Shown here one piece after another: positions 53,328-62,569 of a DNA stretch of 64,000 nucleotides. The DNA lies in contig NZ_CANLOB010000017.1 of NCBI RefSeq assembly GCF_947492815.1, positions 46,485 through 110,484 of the forward strand. Reading direction: 5' to 3'. Under the pieces are notes generated by a model. It saw only the letters and a program-made list of their open reading frames with translations, was not told where the DNA came from and ran no database searches. Numbering within the stretch: position 1 is the stretch's first letter; each line of letters begins with the position of its first letter. The translations under genes and the position numbers were made by a program. The stretch is from an uncultured Dokdonia sp. Lineage in GTDB: Bacteria; Bacteroidota; Bacteroidia; Flavobacteriales; Flavobacteriaceae.

Positions 53328-53669
53328 ATGATCAAAATATATCACCACCCGAAATGTTCAAAAAGTAGAGAAGGATTAGCCATTGTTGAAGCCTCTGGCA
53401 AGCGCTTTCAAATCATAAAGTATATGGATGAACAGCTTCCTGTTCCTACATTAGAGCGTCTAATAAATACATTAGGGGTTAAACCTATAGAACTTGTACG
53501 TATAGAAGAAACGATATGGAAGGAAAGTTATAAAGGCAAAGAACTAACTGATAATGAAATCATAAAAGCCCTTGCGACTCACCCAAAATTAATACAAAGA
53601 CCCATTGTTGTGAATGGAAAAGAAGCAATTATAGGTCGTCCACCCTCAAATATTAAATCTATTTTGTAA
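53328..53669 (+). CDS. arsC: Arsenate reductase-like thioredoxin-fold protein (ArsC/Spx family)
   Basis: 113 residues, the length of ArsC. The N terminus IYHHPKCSKSREGLAIVE carries the active-site Cys10 of the glutaredoxin-coupled class, and QRPIVVNGKEAIIGRPPSNI near the C terminus is the usual substrate-binding region. By family it reduces arsenate to arsenite with a thiol partner; several such homologues in non-arsenic contexts have other roles. No ars efflux gene is adjacent. It is 48 bases after the HAD gene. Confidence 0.88.
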   Translation: MIKIYHHPKCSKSREGLAIVEASGKRFQIIKYMDEQLPVPTLERLINTLGVKPIELVRIEETIWKESYKGKELTDNEIIKALATHPKLIQRPIVVNGKEAIIGRPPSNIKSIL

Positions 53670-53718
53670 ATTGACACCATAAAATTAAATTCTATCTAAA
53701 TAATATTACTTATTCATT

Positions 53719-54072
53719 ATGAAAAAAATAATCGCAATTGTAGCGCTATGTTTCCTAGGATTAGGAGTTGCTCAAGCACAAGTATCAGCTCAGAAAGTTC
53801 CTGTTAAAAGTTCTTTACAAACAGGAGTTGTTGAGATGTTAACTCAGAAATTAAATCTATCGCCACAGCAAGTTGCTTCAGTAACTAAAATTATGGGTGT
53901 TTTTGCTCAATCTAGAAAAACAGTAACTGAGTCTACTGGAATGACAGCAGATTTAAAAGCAGAGAAGCTTAAAAAAATAAACGATAGAGAAGATTCAAAT
54001 ATGAAAAACATACTTGATGAAACTCAATATGCAAAATTCCAAGAACTAGCAAAGGACATTAGAAAAGGATAA
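53719..54072 (+). CDS. Small periplasmic helical protein of unknown function
   Basis: 117 residues. A signal peptide (1-20, ending AQAQ) precedes a helical domain with TQKLNLSPQQVASVTKIMGVFAQSR, like the LTxxQ-containing helical proteins of the Spy/CpxP type, though I cannot confirm membership. The second helix pair ends DETQYAKFQELAKDI. It is followed by a strong terminator (54104-54132). Likely periplasmic. Confidence 0.7.
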   Translation: MKKIIAIVALCFLGLGVAQAQVSAQKVPVKSSLQTGVVEMLTQKLNLSPQQVASVTKIMGVFAQSRKTVTESTGMTADLKAEKLKKINDREDSNMKNILDETQYAKFQELAKDIRKG

Positions 54073-54103
54073 ATTCTTTTAACTACTGTTTAACATACAG
54101 ATT

Positions 54104-54132
54104 AACGCCAGTTTAACAACTGGCGTTTTTTT
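54104..54132 (+). terminator. Terminator after the small periplasmic protein gene
   Basis: AACGCCAGTT-TAAC-AACTGGCGTT followed by T-run; 10-bp perfect stem. Confidence 0.9.
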
Positions 54133-54161
54133 ATGGAGTAATTTCGACGAAAATTCATAAA

Positions 54162-56597
54162 ATGAAACCAATCATTATCGCTATTTTACTTTTTTTTGTT
54201 ATTTTTTCGCTTCAAGCACAATCGCCACAAGGAAAAGAAATCACACTATCTGGTAAGGTACAAGACAAACAAGGTGCTGTGCCTTTAGAATATGCGACCA
54301 TTACACTTATAAATAGTCGTAACCCAGAAAACGTTAATGGAGGGATCACAAATACAGATGGAACATTTTCGATTAAAACATCTGCCGGGGTATATGATAT
54401 AAAAATAGAATATATTTCATTTCAACCTGTTATACTCAAAGCTCAAAAATTATTTAAAAACACTTCTTTAGGCACTGTTAATTTAGAAATTGATGCTGCT
54501 ACCTTAGAAGAAGTAACTGTTATCGCAGAAAAAACAACGGTAGAATATAAATTAGATAAACAAATTTATAATATAGGTAAAGATCTAACGGTAAGAGGAG
54601 CATCCGTTTCTGATGTTTTAGACAATGTACCATCAGTAACTGTAGATGTAGAAGGGAATGTAGCATTGCGAGGCAATGATGATGTACGTATCTTAATTAA
54701 TGGAAAACCTTCAGGTCTTATAGGATTAAGCGGAACTGATGCTTTAAGACAACTTCCTGCAGAGTCCATAGAGCGTGTAGAAGTGATTACATCTCCATCT
54801 GCTCGATATGATGCAGAGGGAAGTGCTGGAATACTTAATATCATTCTTAGAAGAAGTAAATTACAAGGGTTAAATGGTGCCGTTACTGCCAACATAGGAA
54901 ACTTTGGAACAAAAGGTATTTCTGGAAATGTAAACTACAGAACTGGCGATTTCAATATTTTTGCTACTGGAGGCTATAACATCAGAGGTTCTGAAGGTAA
55001 TAGCTTTACAAGTCGTATAGAAAATGATGGTTCGCTACTTGAGGAAAGAGAATTTAGTAGAGAACGTGGTGGTCTTACTGCAAACTTTGGTGTTGAGTAT
55101 TATATAGATGATAATACTAGCATTACAGCTTCTGCGGTAGTTAGAGATAGTGATAATGAAAATGAATCTGTAAATAATATTACACAAACCTCTGGGAGTG
55201 ATATCTTTTTATCACAACGTTTTGCACCAGAAACAGAAGTAGATCTTACAACACAGTTTAGTTTAAATTTTGATAAAAGATGGGAAAACGATGGAAATCT
55301 GTCTATAGAATTTCAATATGAAAACTCAGAAGAAACAGAATTTACTGATATTAGAAATAGTTCGCTAAACACAAGTATTCCTACTGAACTAGAAACTAAC
55401 GAAACGATAGAAGATCAAACCCGTTTCTTTGCACAAGTAGATTTTGTACAACCTCTTGGAGATAATGCTCGTTTTGAAGCTGGGTATCGAGGAAATATTA
55501 GAGATTTAGATACTGATTTTATTGTATTTGATAATAGTATAGATGATGATAATCAAAATGGAGCATTATTATTGAATACAGACCTGACCAACAGTTTGAT
55601 ATTTAAAGAAAATATTCATGCATTATATACACAATACGGAAGCAAAATAAATAAATTCAATTTCTTACTAGGCTTACGTATGGAATATACTGATATTGAA
55701 ATTGACCAGCAGACTGTTAGTGATTTTAATAGTAGAGATTTTACCAATTTTTTTCCTACAGTAAATTTAAACTATGAATTAAACGAAAAGGAGACTGTTA
55801 GCTTTGGTTATAACAGACGTATTAGAAGGCCTCGTGGGTTCTTTTTAAATCCGTTTCCATCTAGATCAAGTGCTACGACGTTTTTTCAGGGTAACCCTAA
55901 CCTTAATCCAAGTTTATCAAATGGTGTAGACTTAGGATACCTTAATAAAATTAGTAAATCACTCACCCTGAATGGTTCTATATTCTTTAGGCGTACCGAA
56001 GACACCTTCCAGTTTGTTTTCTTAGATACAGGAACTACTACGATTGTAAATGGTGAAGAAGAAGCTGTTTTAACAAGAACCCCCATCAATCTATCAAGGA
56101 ATGATAGAATTGGTGTCGAAGCAACACTTACCTATTCACCTACGAAAAAGTGGAGAGTAAACGCAAATATTAATGTATTTAACTCAGAAACTGTTGGAGA
56201 GTTTGATGGTATTGATTTTGGGGCTAGTAACTTTACATGGACAGCTAGACTTAACAACAAGTATACTTTACCAGGTCGTATTGATTGGCAAACACGTATC
56301 AATTATCGTGGTCCCTCTGTAAATGCACAAAATGAAAATGAAGGGATCTTCTCAGCAGACTTCGCATTTAGTAAAGATTTATTTAAGGAAAAAGCTTCTT
56401 TAGCACTTAACATTAGAGATATTTTTAATTCTCGTGTACGTAGAGCTACTGTAAACTTTCCCTTTCCTGGAGAAAGTGAGTTTCAATTTAGAGAACGTTC
56501 TATAAATCTATCATTTACATATCGTTTTAATCAAAAGAAAAAACGAGAGCGTTCAGGAAGAGGATTCGGTGGTGGAGAAGAAGATTTTGAAGGATAA
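54162..56597 (+). CDS. TonB-dependent receptor-like outer-membrane protein (CarboxypepD_reg, plug, barrel)
   Basis: 811 residues with a signal peptide (1-19). The carboxypeptidase-regulatory-like domain (about 25-110; LSGKVQDKQGAVPLEYATITLINS...NTDGTFSIKTSAG) leads a plug domain (about 120-230; ASVSDVLDNVPSVTVDVEGNVALRGNDDVRILINGKPSGL, ESIERVEVITSPSARYDAEGSAGILNIIL). An ~560-residue beta-barrel follows, ending FTYRFNQKKKRER plus a Gly/Glu tail, which is the family's C terminus in PF14905-like barrels. It takes up an unidentified ligand or acts in adhesion. No SusD partner is present. The AraC-type regulator gene follows in the same direction. Confidence 0.88.
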   Translation: MKPIIIAILLFFVIFSLQAQSPQGKEITLSGKVQDKQGAVPLEYATITLINSRNPENVNGGITNTDGTFSIKTSAGVYDIKIEYISFQPVILKAQKLFKNTSLGTVNLEIDAATLEEVTVIAEKTTVEYKLDKQIYNIGKDLTVRGASVSDVLDNVPSVTVDVEGNVALRGNDDVRILINGKPSGLIGLSGTDALRQLPAESIERVEVITSPSARYDAEGSAGILNIILRRSKLQGLNGAVTANIGNFGTKGISGNVNYRTGDFNIFATGGYNIRGSEGNSFTSRIENDGSLLEEREFSRERGGLTANFGVEYYIDDNTSITASAVVRDSDNENESVNNITQTSGSDIFLSQRFAPETEVDLTTQFSLNFDKRWENDGNLSIEFQYENSEETEFTDIRNSSLNTSIPTELETNETIEDQTRFFAQVDFVQPLGDNARFEAGYRGNIRDLDTDFIVFDNSIDDDNQNGALLLNTDLTNSLIFKENIHALYTQYGSKINKFNFLLGLRMEYTDIEIDQQTVSDFNSRDFTNFFPTVNLNYELNEKETVSFGYNRRIRRPRGFFLNPFPSRSSATTFFQGNPNLNPSLSNGVDLGYLNKISKSLTLNGSIFFRRTEDTFQFVFLDTGTTTIVNGEEEAVLTRTPINLSRNDRIGVEATLTYSPTKKWRVNANINVFNSETVGEFDGIDFGASNFTWTARLNNKYTLPGRIDWQTRINYRGPSVNAQNENEGIFSADFAFSKDLFKEKASLALNIRDIFNSRVRRATVNFPFPGESEFQFRERSINLSFTYRFNQKKKRERSGRGFGGGEEDFEG

Positions 56598-56617
56598 ATT
56601 ATCTATGATAGATAATT
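56597..56617. repeat. Palindrome between the receptor and AraC-type regulator genes
   Basis: AATTATCTAT-G-ATAGATAATT, 10-bp perfect arms with a single central base, overlapping the receptor stop by one base. It looks more like a protein-binding site than a terminator. Confidence 0.5.
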
Positions 56618-56680
56618 ACTTTGATTGATAATAGATACTTATAATTAAAATGAGTATTTTTCAAAAAAAGTTATTATTTC

Positions 56681-58426
56681 ATGAACGTAAAAACGTATAA
56701 ACAAATATTTTACGCCTCGATACTTTTCCTTATTTTAAGTTTTACAACTCACACCTATTCTCAAAACAAAACTCCTTATACTATTCCAGATTCGCTTAAG
56801 GATAAGTCCTATGGTTACTTATATAAGCAGCTATATAAAAATATTAATAACTCCAAAAAAGTTAATTCCTACCTTTCTACTTATCTAGAAAAGGCAACAG
56901 TCAATAATGATACTATTCATAGACTTTATGCGCTCAGTAATTTAGCCGCATATGAAAAAGATAAAGAAAAGCAAATTAGTCTAATAGAAACTGCTATATC
57001 TGAAAGTAAAGGAGTAGAAAACCCAAGATTGATACAAGTATATGGAATAGCTGGCATCATTTACAGTAATCAATATGAATATGAGAAATCATTAGTATAT
57101 CGTTTAAAGGCATTAGAACTATCAAAAAAATATGAGTCAGACTTCTATATAGGTCTTAACATTCAATCAATCGCAACAATAAAAAGCGCTATAGGAAAAT
57201 ATGATGAAGCGATTTCCCTTTACAAAAAAAGATATTCTTATCTAACTTCTACTAACAAAAGAGATTCATTAAATCCAATTGGAAAAATGGAATTAGAAAT
57301 TAGCATAGCAGAAGCTATGAGATATCTAAAAAAATACGATTCTGCCACCTATTACTATAATCGTATTTCCAGTCAATCAATTAATGATTCCTTATTTAAA
57401 ACTTATAAGGATGCCGCTACAATTAATGAAGGAATAAATCAATATTATAAAGGAAACTATAAAGATGCTAAAGAAAAAATTGAAGATGTTTGTGGACGTA
57501 TAAACGTAAACGATTTCACTACTTTTTTTCCTAAACATTATATTTTATCTCAATTTTACTTAGGAAAACTAAATTTAGCATTATCAGAAAACGAAAAAGA
57601 AACAGAAAGATATTTCCTTACAACAGATTCTTTGCTAGATGCATATAATACCGTTATACCAGAAACTAGAGAAATTTACGAATTCCTATCTAAAAAGTAT
57701 GAGAAAGAAAAAAAATACATTTCTCAAATACAAACCATCAATAAAATCTTAGTTTTTGATAGCATCATAAGTGAACGAAAAATAAAGACCTTAAATAAAC
57801 TCCATGCCGAATATGATACTCCTACTTTATTAAAAAGTAAGGAGAAAGCAATTGAGAATTTAGAACATACAAATTCTTCTCTTTCAAATAGAACAGCTTA
57901 TTTAATAATGATTGTATGCCTTCTAGGATTATTACTTATTTTTCAATTAAGAAAGCATAAAATTTATAAAAAGCGTTTTAACATATTAATTTCAGAACCT
58001 AACTCAGAAGAAAAAAAGACCAGAAAACACAAAAACATAGATGACAAAGAAATCAAAATAGACAAGGATTTGGTTTTAAGTATTTTAAATCAGTTAAAAC
58101 ATTTTGAACAAGGCAATCATTTTTTAAAATCAAATATTACTTTAAATATATTGGCAAAACGTTTTTCAACAAATACACGATACTTATCTAAAATAATTAA
58201 TATCTATAAAGAGAAAACATTTATTCACTATATAAATGATCTTAGAATAGATTACACCATAAGAGAACTTAAAAATAATTCTAAAATCCAACACTATACA
58301 ATTAAAGGGATAAGTGAAGAAGCTGGGTTTAATAATTCCGAATCTTTTACCGCGGCCTTTAAAAGAGCTACGGGTCTTAATCCATCTTATTTTATAAAAC
58401 ACTTAAAAAAACAGGCAAAAACCTGA
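56681..58426 (+). CDS. Membrane-anchored AraC-family regulator with periplasmic TPR sensor
   Basis: 581 residues. A signal/anchor helix is at 8-25. A long TPR-like helical region follows (about 50-395; GIIYSNQYEYEKSLVYRLKALELSKKY, YNRISSQSIND), then a membrane helix near 405-422 (RTAYLIMIVCLLGLLLIFQL). The C-terminal AraC domain (about 474-581) has two helix-turn-helix motifs (LNILAKRFSTNTRYLSKIIN; TIKGISEEAGFNNSESFTAAFKRATGLNPSYF). It would carry a periplasmic signal straight to DNA. It is probably linked to the preceding receptor gene, 83 bases upstream. The signal is unknown. Confidence 0.88.
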   Translation: MNVKTYKQIFYASILFLILSFTTHTYSQNKTPYTIPDSLKDKSYGYLYKQLYKNINNSKKVNSYLSTYLEKATVNNDTIHRLYALSNLAAYEKDKEKQISLIETAISESKGVENPRLIQVYGIAGIIYSNQYEYEKSLVYRLKALELSKKYESDFYIGLNIQSIATIKSAIGKYDEAISLYKKRYSYLTSTNKRDSLNPIGKMELEISIAEAMRYLKKYDSATYYYNRISSQSINDSLFKTYKDAATINEGINQYYKGNYKDAKEKIEDVCGRINVNDFTTFFPKHYILSQFYLGKLNLALSENEKETERYFLTTDSLLDAYNTVIPETREIYEFLSKKYEKEKKYISQIQTINKILVFDSIISERKIKTLNKLHAEYDTPTLLKSKEKAIENLEHTNSSLSNRTAYLIMIVCLLGLLLIFQLRKHKIYKKRFNILISEPNSEEKKTRKHKNIDDKEIKIDKDLVLSILNQLKHFEQGNHFLKSNITLNILAKRFSTNTRYLSKIINIYKEKTFIHYINDLRIDYTIRELKNNSKIQHYTIKGISEEAGFNNSESFTAAFKRATGLNPSYFIKHLKKQAKT

Positions 58427-58787
58427 ATTAATTTTTCATAAAAGTTTTAGAATTATTTTTATACTAAGAAAGTATATTAAGTTTCTATACCTAAGTTTAA
58501 TACCATTGCTATATTGTAACATATTGAAATTATTTTATAACGTATATGCATTCTATGAATTGCACACACAAATAAACTAAAATCAATGACCTTGTGATAA
58601 AACAGAAACCTCACTCCCATCATCACGTATTAGATTATGGATTTTATATTCTTTTTAAACATGTTATGAAATATTTATAACACATCTAAGTTATACGAGT
58701 ATTAGTATTTATAACTAATAAACTTTTACAGTTTAAAAAACTATACTAGATTTACATTCTAAACAACCCCTATTAAAAATAGAGTCT
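58427..58787. other. 361-bp AT-rich intergenic region
   Basis: No gene or hairpin found. The distal end should hold the gldF promoter; a weak TAGATTTA near 58746 is the only candidate. Confidence 0.5.
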
Positions 58788-59501
58788 TTGCTAGCAATCT
58801 TAAAAAAAGAAATTAATTCATTTTTTGCTTCCCCAATAGGATATTTGGTGATTAGTTTATTTCTAGTTGTCACGGGTTTATTTCTATGGGTATTTGAAGG
58901 AGAGTTTAATATTCCTGGTTCTGGATTTGCAGATTTAGCTCCTTTTTTTCAGTTAGCGCCTTGGATTTTTATTTTCCTTATCCCTGCTATAACTATGCGT
59001 AGTTTTAGTGATGAGCAAAAGACAGGAACCCTAGAATTACTCTTAACAAAACCTATTTCTACATTACAACTTGTTTTAGGAAAATATTTTGGTGCCCTAG
59101 TGCTTTTAATTATTGCTATACTTCCTACACTTATTTATGTAATAGCCATTCATCAATTAGGAAATCCAGTTGGAAACTTAGATGTAGGTGTTACTATAGG
59201 ATCTTATATAGGATTAGTTCTTTTAGCCGCTAGTTTTAGTGCCATGGGAATCTATGCTTCCACCCTATCTGACAACCAAATTGTTGCATTTATCACAGCA
59301 GTACTGTTCTGCTTTATATTTTATTTTGGAATAGAAGGTATAGCGAGTTACACAAGTACATTTATAGCTAATTTCGGAATGCAAACACATTATGACAGTA
59401 TTAGTAGAGGTGTTATCGATACACGAGATGTCATTTATTTTATAAGCCTTATTGCATTTTTCATATATCTAACCAAAAATAAATTACAAAAAACCAGATA
59501 A
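58788..59501 (+). CDS. gldF: Gliding motility ABC transporter permease GldF
   Basis: 237 residues, UUG start (MLAILKKEINSFFASPIGYLVISLF). Six membrane helices are visible, with the loop SFSDEQKTGTLELLLTKPISTLQLVLGKYFGALV typical of ABC-2 permeases. With GldA (ATPase, not here) and GldG it forms the ABC transporter needed for gliding in Flavobacterium johnsoniae. gldG begins 16 bases downstream. Confidence 0.93.
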   Translation: MLAILKKEINSFFASPIGYLVISLFLVVTGLFLWVFEGEFNIPGSGFADLAPFFQLAPWIFIFLIPAITMRSFSDEQKTGTLELLLTKPISTLQLVLGKYFGALVLLIIAILPTLIYVIAIHQLGNPVGNLDVGVTIGSYIGLVLLAASFSAMGIYASTLSDNQIVAFITAVLFCFIFYFGIEGIASYTSTFIANFGMQTHYDSISRGVIDTRDVIYFISLIAFFIYLTKNKLQKTR

Positions 59502-59506
59502 GTATC

Positions 59507-59517
59507 CTTTCGTGAAA
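59507..59517. repeat. Degenerate dispersed palindrome at the gldG start
   Basis: CTTTCGTGAAA, a truncated form of the repeat, directly before the gldG ATG; it provides the alternative GTG start at 59512. Confidence 0.5.
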
Positions 59518-61206
59518 ATGTTAAAAAAAATACCTGCTCTTATTCCTGCTATCATTGCCTTGATCGTAGTGAATTATATAGCATCCCATTTTCATAAACG
59601 TTATGATCTTACGCAAGATAAAAGATACACCCTAAGCGATCCTGCAAAGGCTGTCATTGACCAAATAAAAAGTCCGCTTATTGTAGATGTTTTCTTGGAA
59701 GGTGATCTTCAACCTGAATTTAGAAAGCTTCAAAACGAGACACGATATTTATTAGAAGAAATTTCCAATTACAATCCAAATGTTACTTTTTCGATTTCAA
59801 ATCCTGTAGAAAATAATGCCGACGCAAATGCTGTCACACAACAGTTTGTTAGTTTTGGTATGACACCACTTCCACTTACCGTAAAACGTAATGGAGAAGA
59901 AACAAAACAGACACTTTTTCCTTGGGCGACTGCAAATCATCATGGAAAAGCGGTACCCATATCCCTTATTAAAAATATTGCTGGAGCATCGCCAGAGCAA
60001 TTTGTGTATGCTTCTATTCAAAACTTAGAATATGCTTTTATAGATGGTTTTAACCGTATTTTAAATGCAAAAACTAAGCGTATTGCTGTACTAAAAGATA
60101 ATGGAGAACTTCCGGATGCTAAGATTGCAGATATGTTTCTTAAACTTGGAGAAACTTATAGCATTGCTCCTTTTCCCATGAGTGCTGTTTCTGAAGATCC
60201 CGAAAAAGCGCTACGCGCATTACAAAACACATTTGATCTTGTCGTTGTTGCAAAACCTACCAAAGCATTTACAGATGCTCAAAAGTTTGTATTGGATCAA
60301 TATATACTTAATGGGGGAAACTCCTTATGGCTTATCGATGCTGTGGCAATGGAGAATGACAGCCTGCGAAATACTGATGGAAAAGCATTAGCATTTCCTA
60401 GAAATTTAAATCTAAACGATCTATTTTTTAAATATGGTATTCGCATCAATCCTGTATTGGTGAAAGATTTATATTCAGCACCTTTAAGTCTAGCTTCTGG
60501 AGATGGAAGTCAATCAAAGTATCAGGAGTTACCTTGGTTTTACCAACCCGTCACTCCTTCTTTTAACACACATCCTATTAATACGAATATTGAACGTCCT
60601 GTACGCTTTAACTATGCCAATCAAATAGAAGTTCTTAACAATACATCTTCTATTAAAAAAACAGTATTACTATCTTCTAGCGTGCTTACACGATTAGAAG
60701 GCACTCCTCAAGAAATTTCATTAGATCAAATATCAATCGAACCTAATGAGCAAGATTATCAAGCAGGTCCACAACCACTGGCTGTACTTTTAGAAGGACC
60801 ATTTGAATCAGCATTTAAAAATCGAATTCGCCCATTTACGTTAGACAGTATACGCTTTCGCGAAAGCGCAAAAAGAACATCTAAAATGGTGGTTATTGCC
60901 GACGGAGATCTTATTGCAAATGATGTTGATGGCAAAGGAAACCCATTAGAATTAGGCTTTGATTATTTTACCAGACGACAGTACGGAAATAAAGAGTTTT
61001 TGCTGAATACAGTCAATTATCTTCTTGATGACAATGGTCTTATTAACATACGCAGCAAAGATATTGCCCTTCCATTTCTGGACACTCCAAAAGTTGTAAA
61101 CAGCATTAACAAGTGGCAAGCCTTAACAATAGGGCTTCCGCTAGCGATACTTCTAATTTTTGGAACCCTATTTTTTACACTTCGCAAACGTAAATATGCA
61201 AGATAG
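59518..61206 (+). CDS. gldG: Gliding motility ABC transporter auxiliary protein GldG
   Basis: 562 residues from ATG 59518; a GTG at 59512 is an alternative. A membrane helix is at 5-23 (LIPAIIALIVVNYIASHF) and another at the C terminus (about 537-553), around a large periplasmic domain. Key stretches are RYDLTQDKRYTLSDPAKAVIDQI, DVFLEGDLQPEFRKLQNETRYLLEEIS and NGGNSLWLIDAVAM. It matches the ABC-associated GldG/DUF4350-like periplasmic unit. A dispersed palindrome is read in frame as IRFRESAKR (60854-60867). It is translated with gldF and followed by dnaN. Confidence 0.93.
   Translation: MLKKIPALIPAIIALIVVNYIASHFHKRYDLTQDKRYTLSDPAKAVIDQIKSPLIVDVFLEGDLQPEFRKLQNETRYLLEEISNYNPNVTFSISNPVENNADANAVTQQFVSFGMTPLPLTVKRNGEETKQTLFPWATANHHGKAVPISLIKNIAGASPEQFVYASIQNLEYAFIDGFNRILNAKTKRIAVLKDNGELPDAKIADMFLKLGETYSIAPFPMSAVSEDPEKALRALQNTFDLVVVAKPTKAFTDAQKFVLDQYILNGGNSLWLIDAVAMENDSLRNTDGKALAFPRNLNLNDLFFKYGIRINPVLVKDLYSAPLSLASGDGSQSKYQELPWFYQPVTPSFNTHPINTNIERPVRFNYANQIEVLNNTSSIKKTVLLSSSVLTRLEGTPQEISLDQISIEPNEQDYQAGPQPLAVLLEGPFESAFKNRIRPFTLDSIRFRESAKRTSKMVVIADGDLIANDVDGKGNPLELGFDYFTRRQYGNKEFLLNTVNYLLDDNGLINIRSKDIALPFLDTPKVVNSINKWQALTIGLPLAILLIFGTLFFTLRKRKYAR
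60854..60867. repeat. Dispersed palindrome copy inside gldG
   Basis: Exact GCTTTCGCGAAAGC, giving SIRFRESAK in GldG, just ahead of the conserved VVIADGDLI stretch. Confidence 0.9.
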
Positions 61207-61245
61207 CTGTTAATAAGTTTCTTTCTTAGACCGTAGCTTTTAAAA

Positions 61246-61253
61246 TATATTTG
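61246..61253 (+). promoter_or_regulatory. Putative -7 element for dnaN
   Basis: TATATTTG, 74 bases before the ATG. The -33 TTG is not evident. Confidence 0.4.
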
Positions 61254-61327
61254 TAAGTAGATATTTCTGTATCAGAAATACAATTTCAAACAATTCAAAT
61301 TTTGCAATAGCAAACCCAACATTTACT

Positions 61328-62446
61328 ATGAAATTTATAGTCTCTAGTTCATACTTACTCAAACAATTACAGGTCTTAGGTGGTGTTATTAATAATAGCA
61401 ACACACTTCCCATTTTAGATAATTTCTTATTTGAATTAGATGGTAATTCACTTACGGTTTCTGCATCAGACTTAGAAACAACCATGATGTCAAAACTGGA
61501 GGTTGAATCTGAAGATCAAGGAACTATTGCACTACCAGCGAGGTTACTTCTTGATACTTTAAAAACATTTCCTGAGCAACCACTTACGTTTACACAGGAA
61601 GAAAACAATACCGTAGAGATTAGTTCTAATCATGGTAAGTATGCACTTGCCTATGCAGATGGTGCTGAATTTCCAAATGCAGTATCATTAGAAGATCCTA
61701 GTGTAGTTAAAATACCAGGAAACATTCTTGCAACAGCGATCAGTAACACCATTTTTGCTAGTGGAAATGATGATTTACGTCCCGTAATGAGTGGTGTATT
61801 TTTCCAATTTGCTACAGATGGGCTTACTTTTGTAGCTACAGATGCTCATAAACTTGTAAAGTATAACCGTACAGATGTAACAGCTTCACAAACCGCTGAA
61901 TTCATCATGCCTAAGAAACCGTTGAATTTATTAAAGAGTATTCTTGGAGCTAATGATGATGATGTAACAGTAGCTTACAATGATTCTAATGCGAGATATA
62001 CTTTTGATAATGTAGAGCTTATTTGTCGTCTTATAGATGGGAAATACCCTAATTATGAAGCAGTAATTCCAAAAGAGAATCCGAATAGACTTACCATAGA
62101 TCGTAATCAATTTTTAAACTCTGTACGTCGTGTGTCTATATTCTCTAATAAGACCACACATCAAATACGTTTAAAAATTGCAGGAGCAGAATTAAATATT
62201 TCTGCAGAAGATATTGATTACAGTAATAAAGCAGAAGAGCGCCTTACCTGTGATTATCAAGGTGATGATATGCAAATTGGATTTAACTCGCGTTTCTTAA
62301 CAGAAATGCTTAATAATATGAATGCAAATGACGTTTCTTTAGAAATGTCCCTACCCAACAGAGCTGGAATTCTAACGCCTATAGACGGCCTAGACGAAGG
62401 AGAAAGCGTTACAATGCTTGTAATGCCAGTGATGCTCAATAACTAG
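61328..62446 (+). CDS. dnaN: DNA polymerase III beta subunit (sliding clamp)
   Basis: 372 residues in three similar domains, as in all bacterial clamps. N-terminal LKQLQVLGGVINNSNTLPILDNFLFEL...ASDLETTMMSKL, central GVFFQFATDGLTFVATDAHKLVKYNR and C-terminal GFNSRFLTEMLNNM...IDGLDEGESVTMLVMPVMLN, ending with the expected hydrophobic strand, are all present. The ring holds the replicative polymerase on DNA. It is not beside dnaA here, and instead follows gldF-gldG. A strong terminator follows. Confidence 0.97.
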   Translation: MKFIVSSSYLLKQLQVLGGVINNSNTLPILDNFLFELDGNSLTVSASDLETTMMSKLEVESEDQGTIALPARLLLDTLKTFPEQPLTFTQEENNTVEISSNHGKYALAYADGAEFPNAVSLEDPSVVKIPGNILATAISNTIFASGNDDLRPVMSGVFFQFATDGLTFVATDAHKLVKYNRTDVTASQTAEFIMPKKPLNLLKSILGANDDDVTVAYNDSNARYTFDNVELICRLIDGKYPNYEAVIPKENPNRLTIDRNQFLNSVRRVSIFSNKTTHQIRLKIAGAELNISAEDIDYSNKAEERLTCDYQGDDMQIGFNSRFLTEMLNNMNANDVSLEMSLPNRAGILTPIDGLDEGESVTMLVMPVMLNN

Positions 62447-62462
62447 ATTAAGTGTTAATTGT

Positions 62463-62498
62463 AAAAAAGCGACTTTCATATTGTGAAGTCGCTTTTTT
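62463..62498 (+). terminator. Terminator after dnaN
   Basis: AAAAAAGCGACTT (62463-62475)/AAGTCGCTTTTTT (62486-62498), 13-bp perfect stem, 10-base loop, 3' T-run. Confidence 0.92.
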
Positions 62499-62569
62499 TT
62501 TGAGAATTATTTTCCTCGTATTTTCCCATTAATTTTAAGTACTTTAGCTCCTGTTATAATATCATTTTA

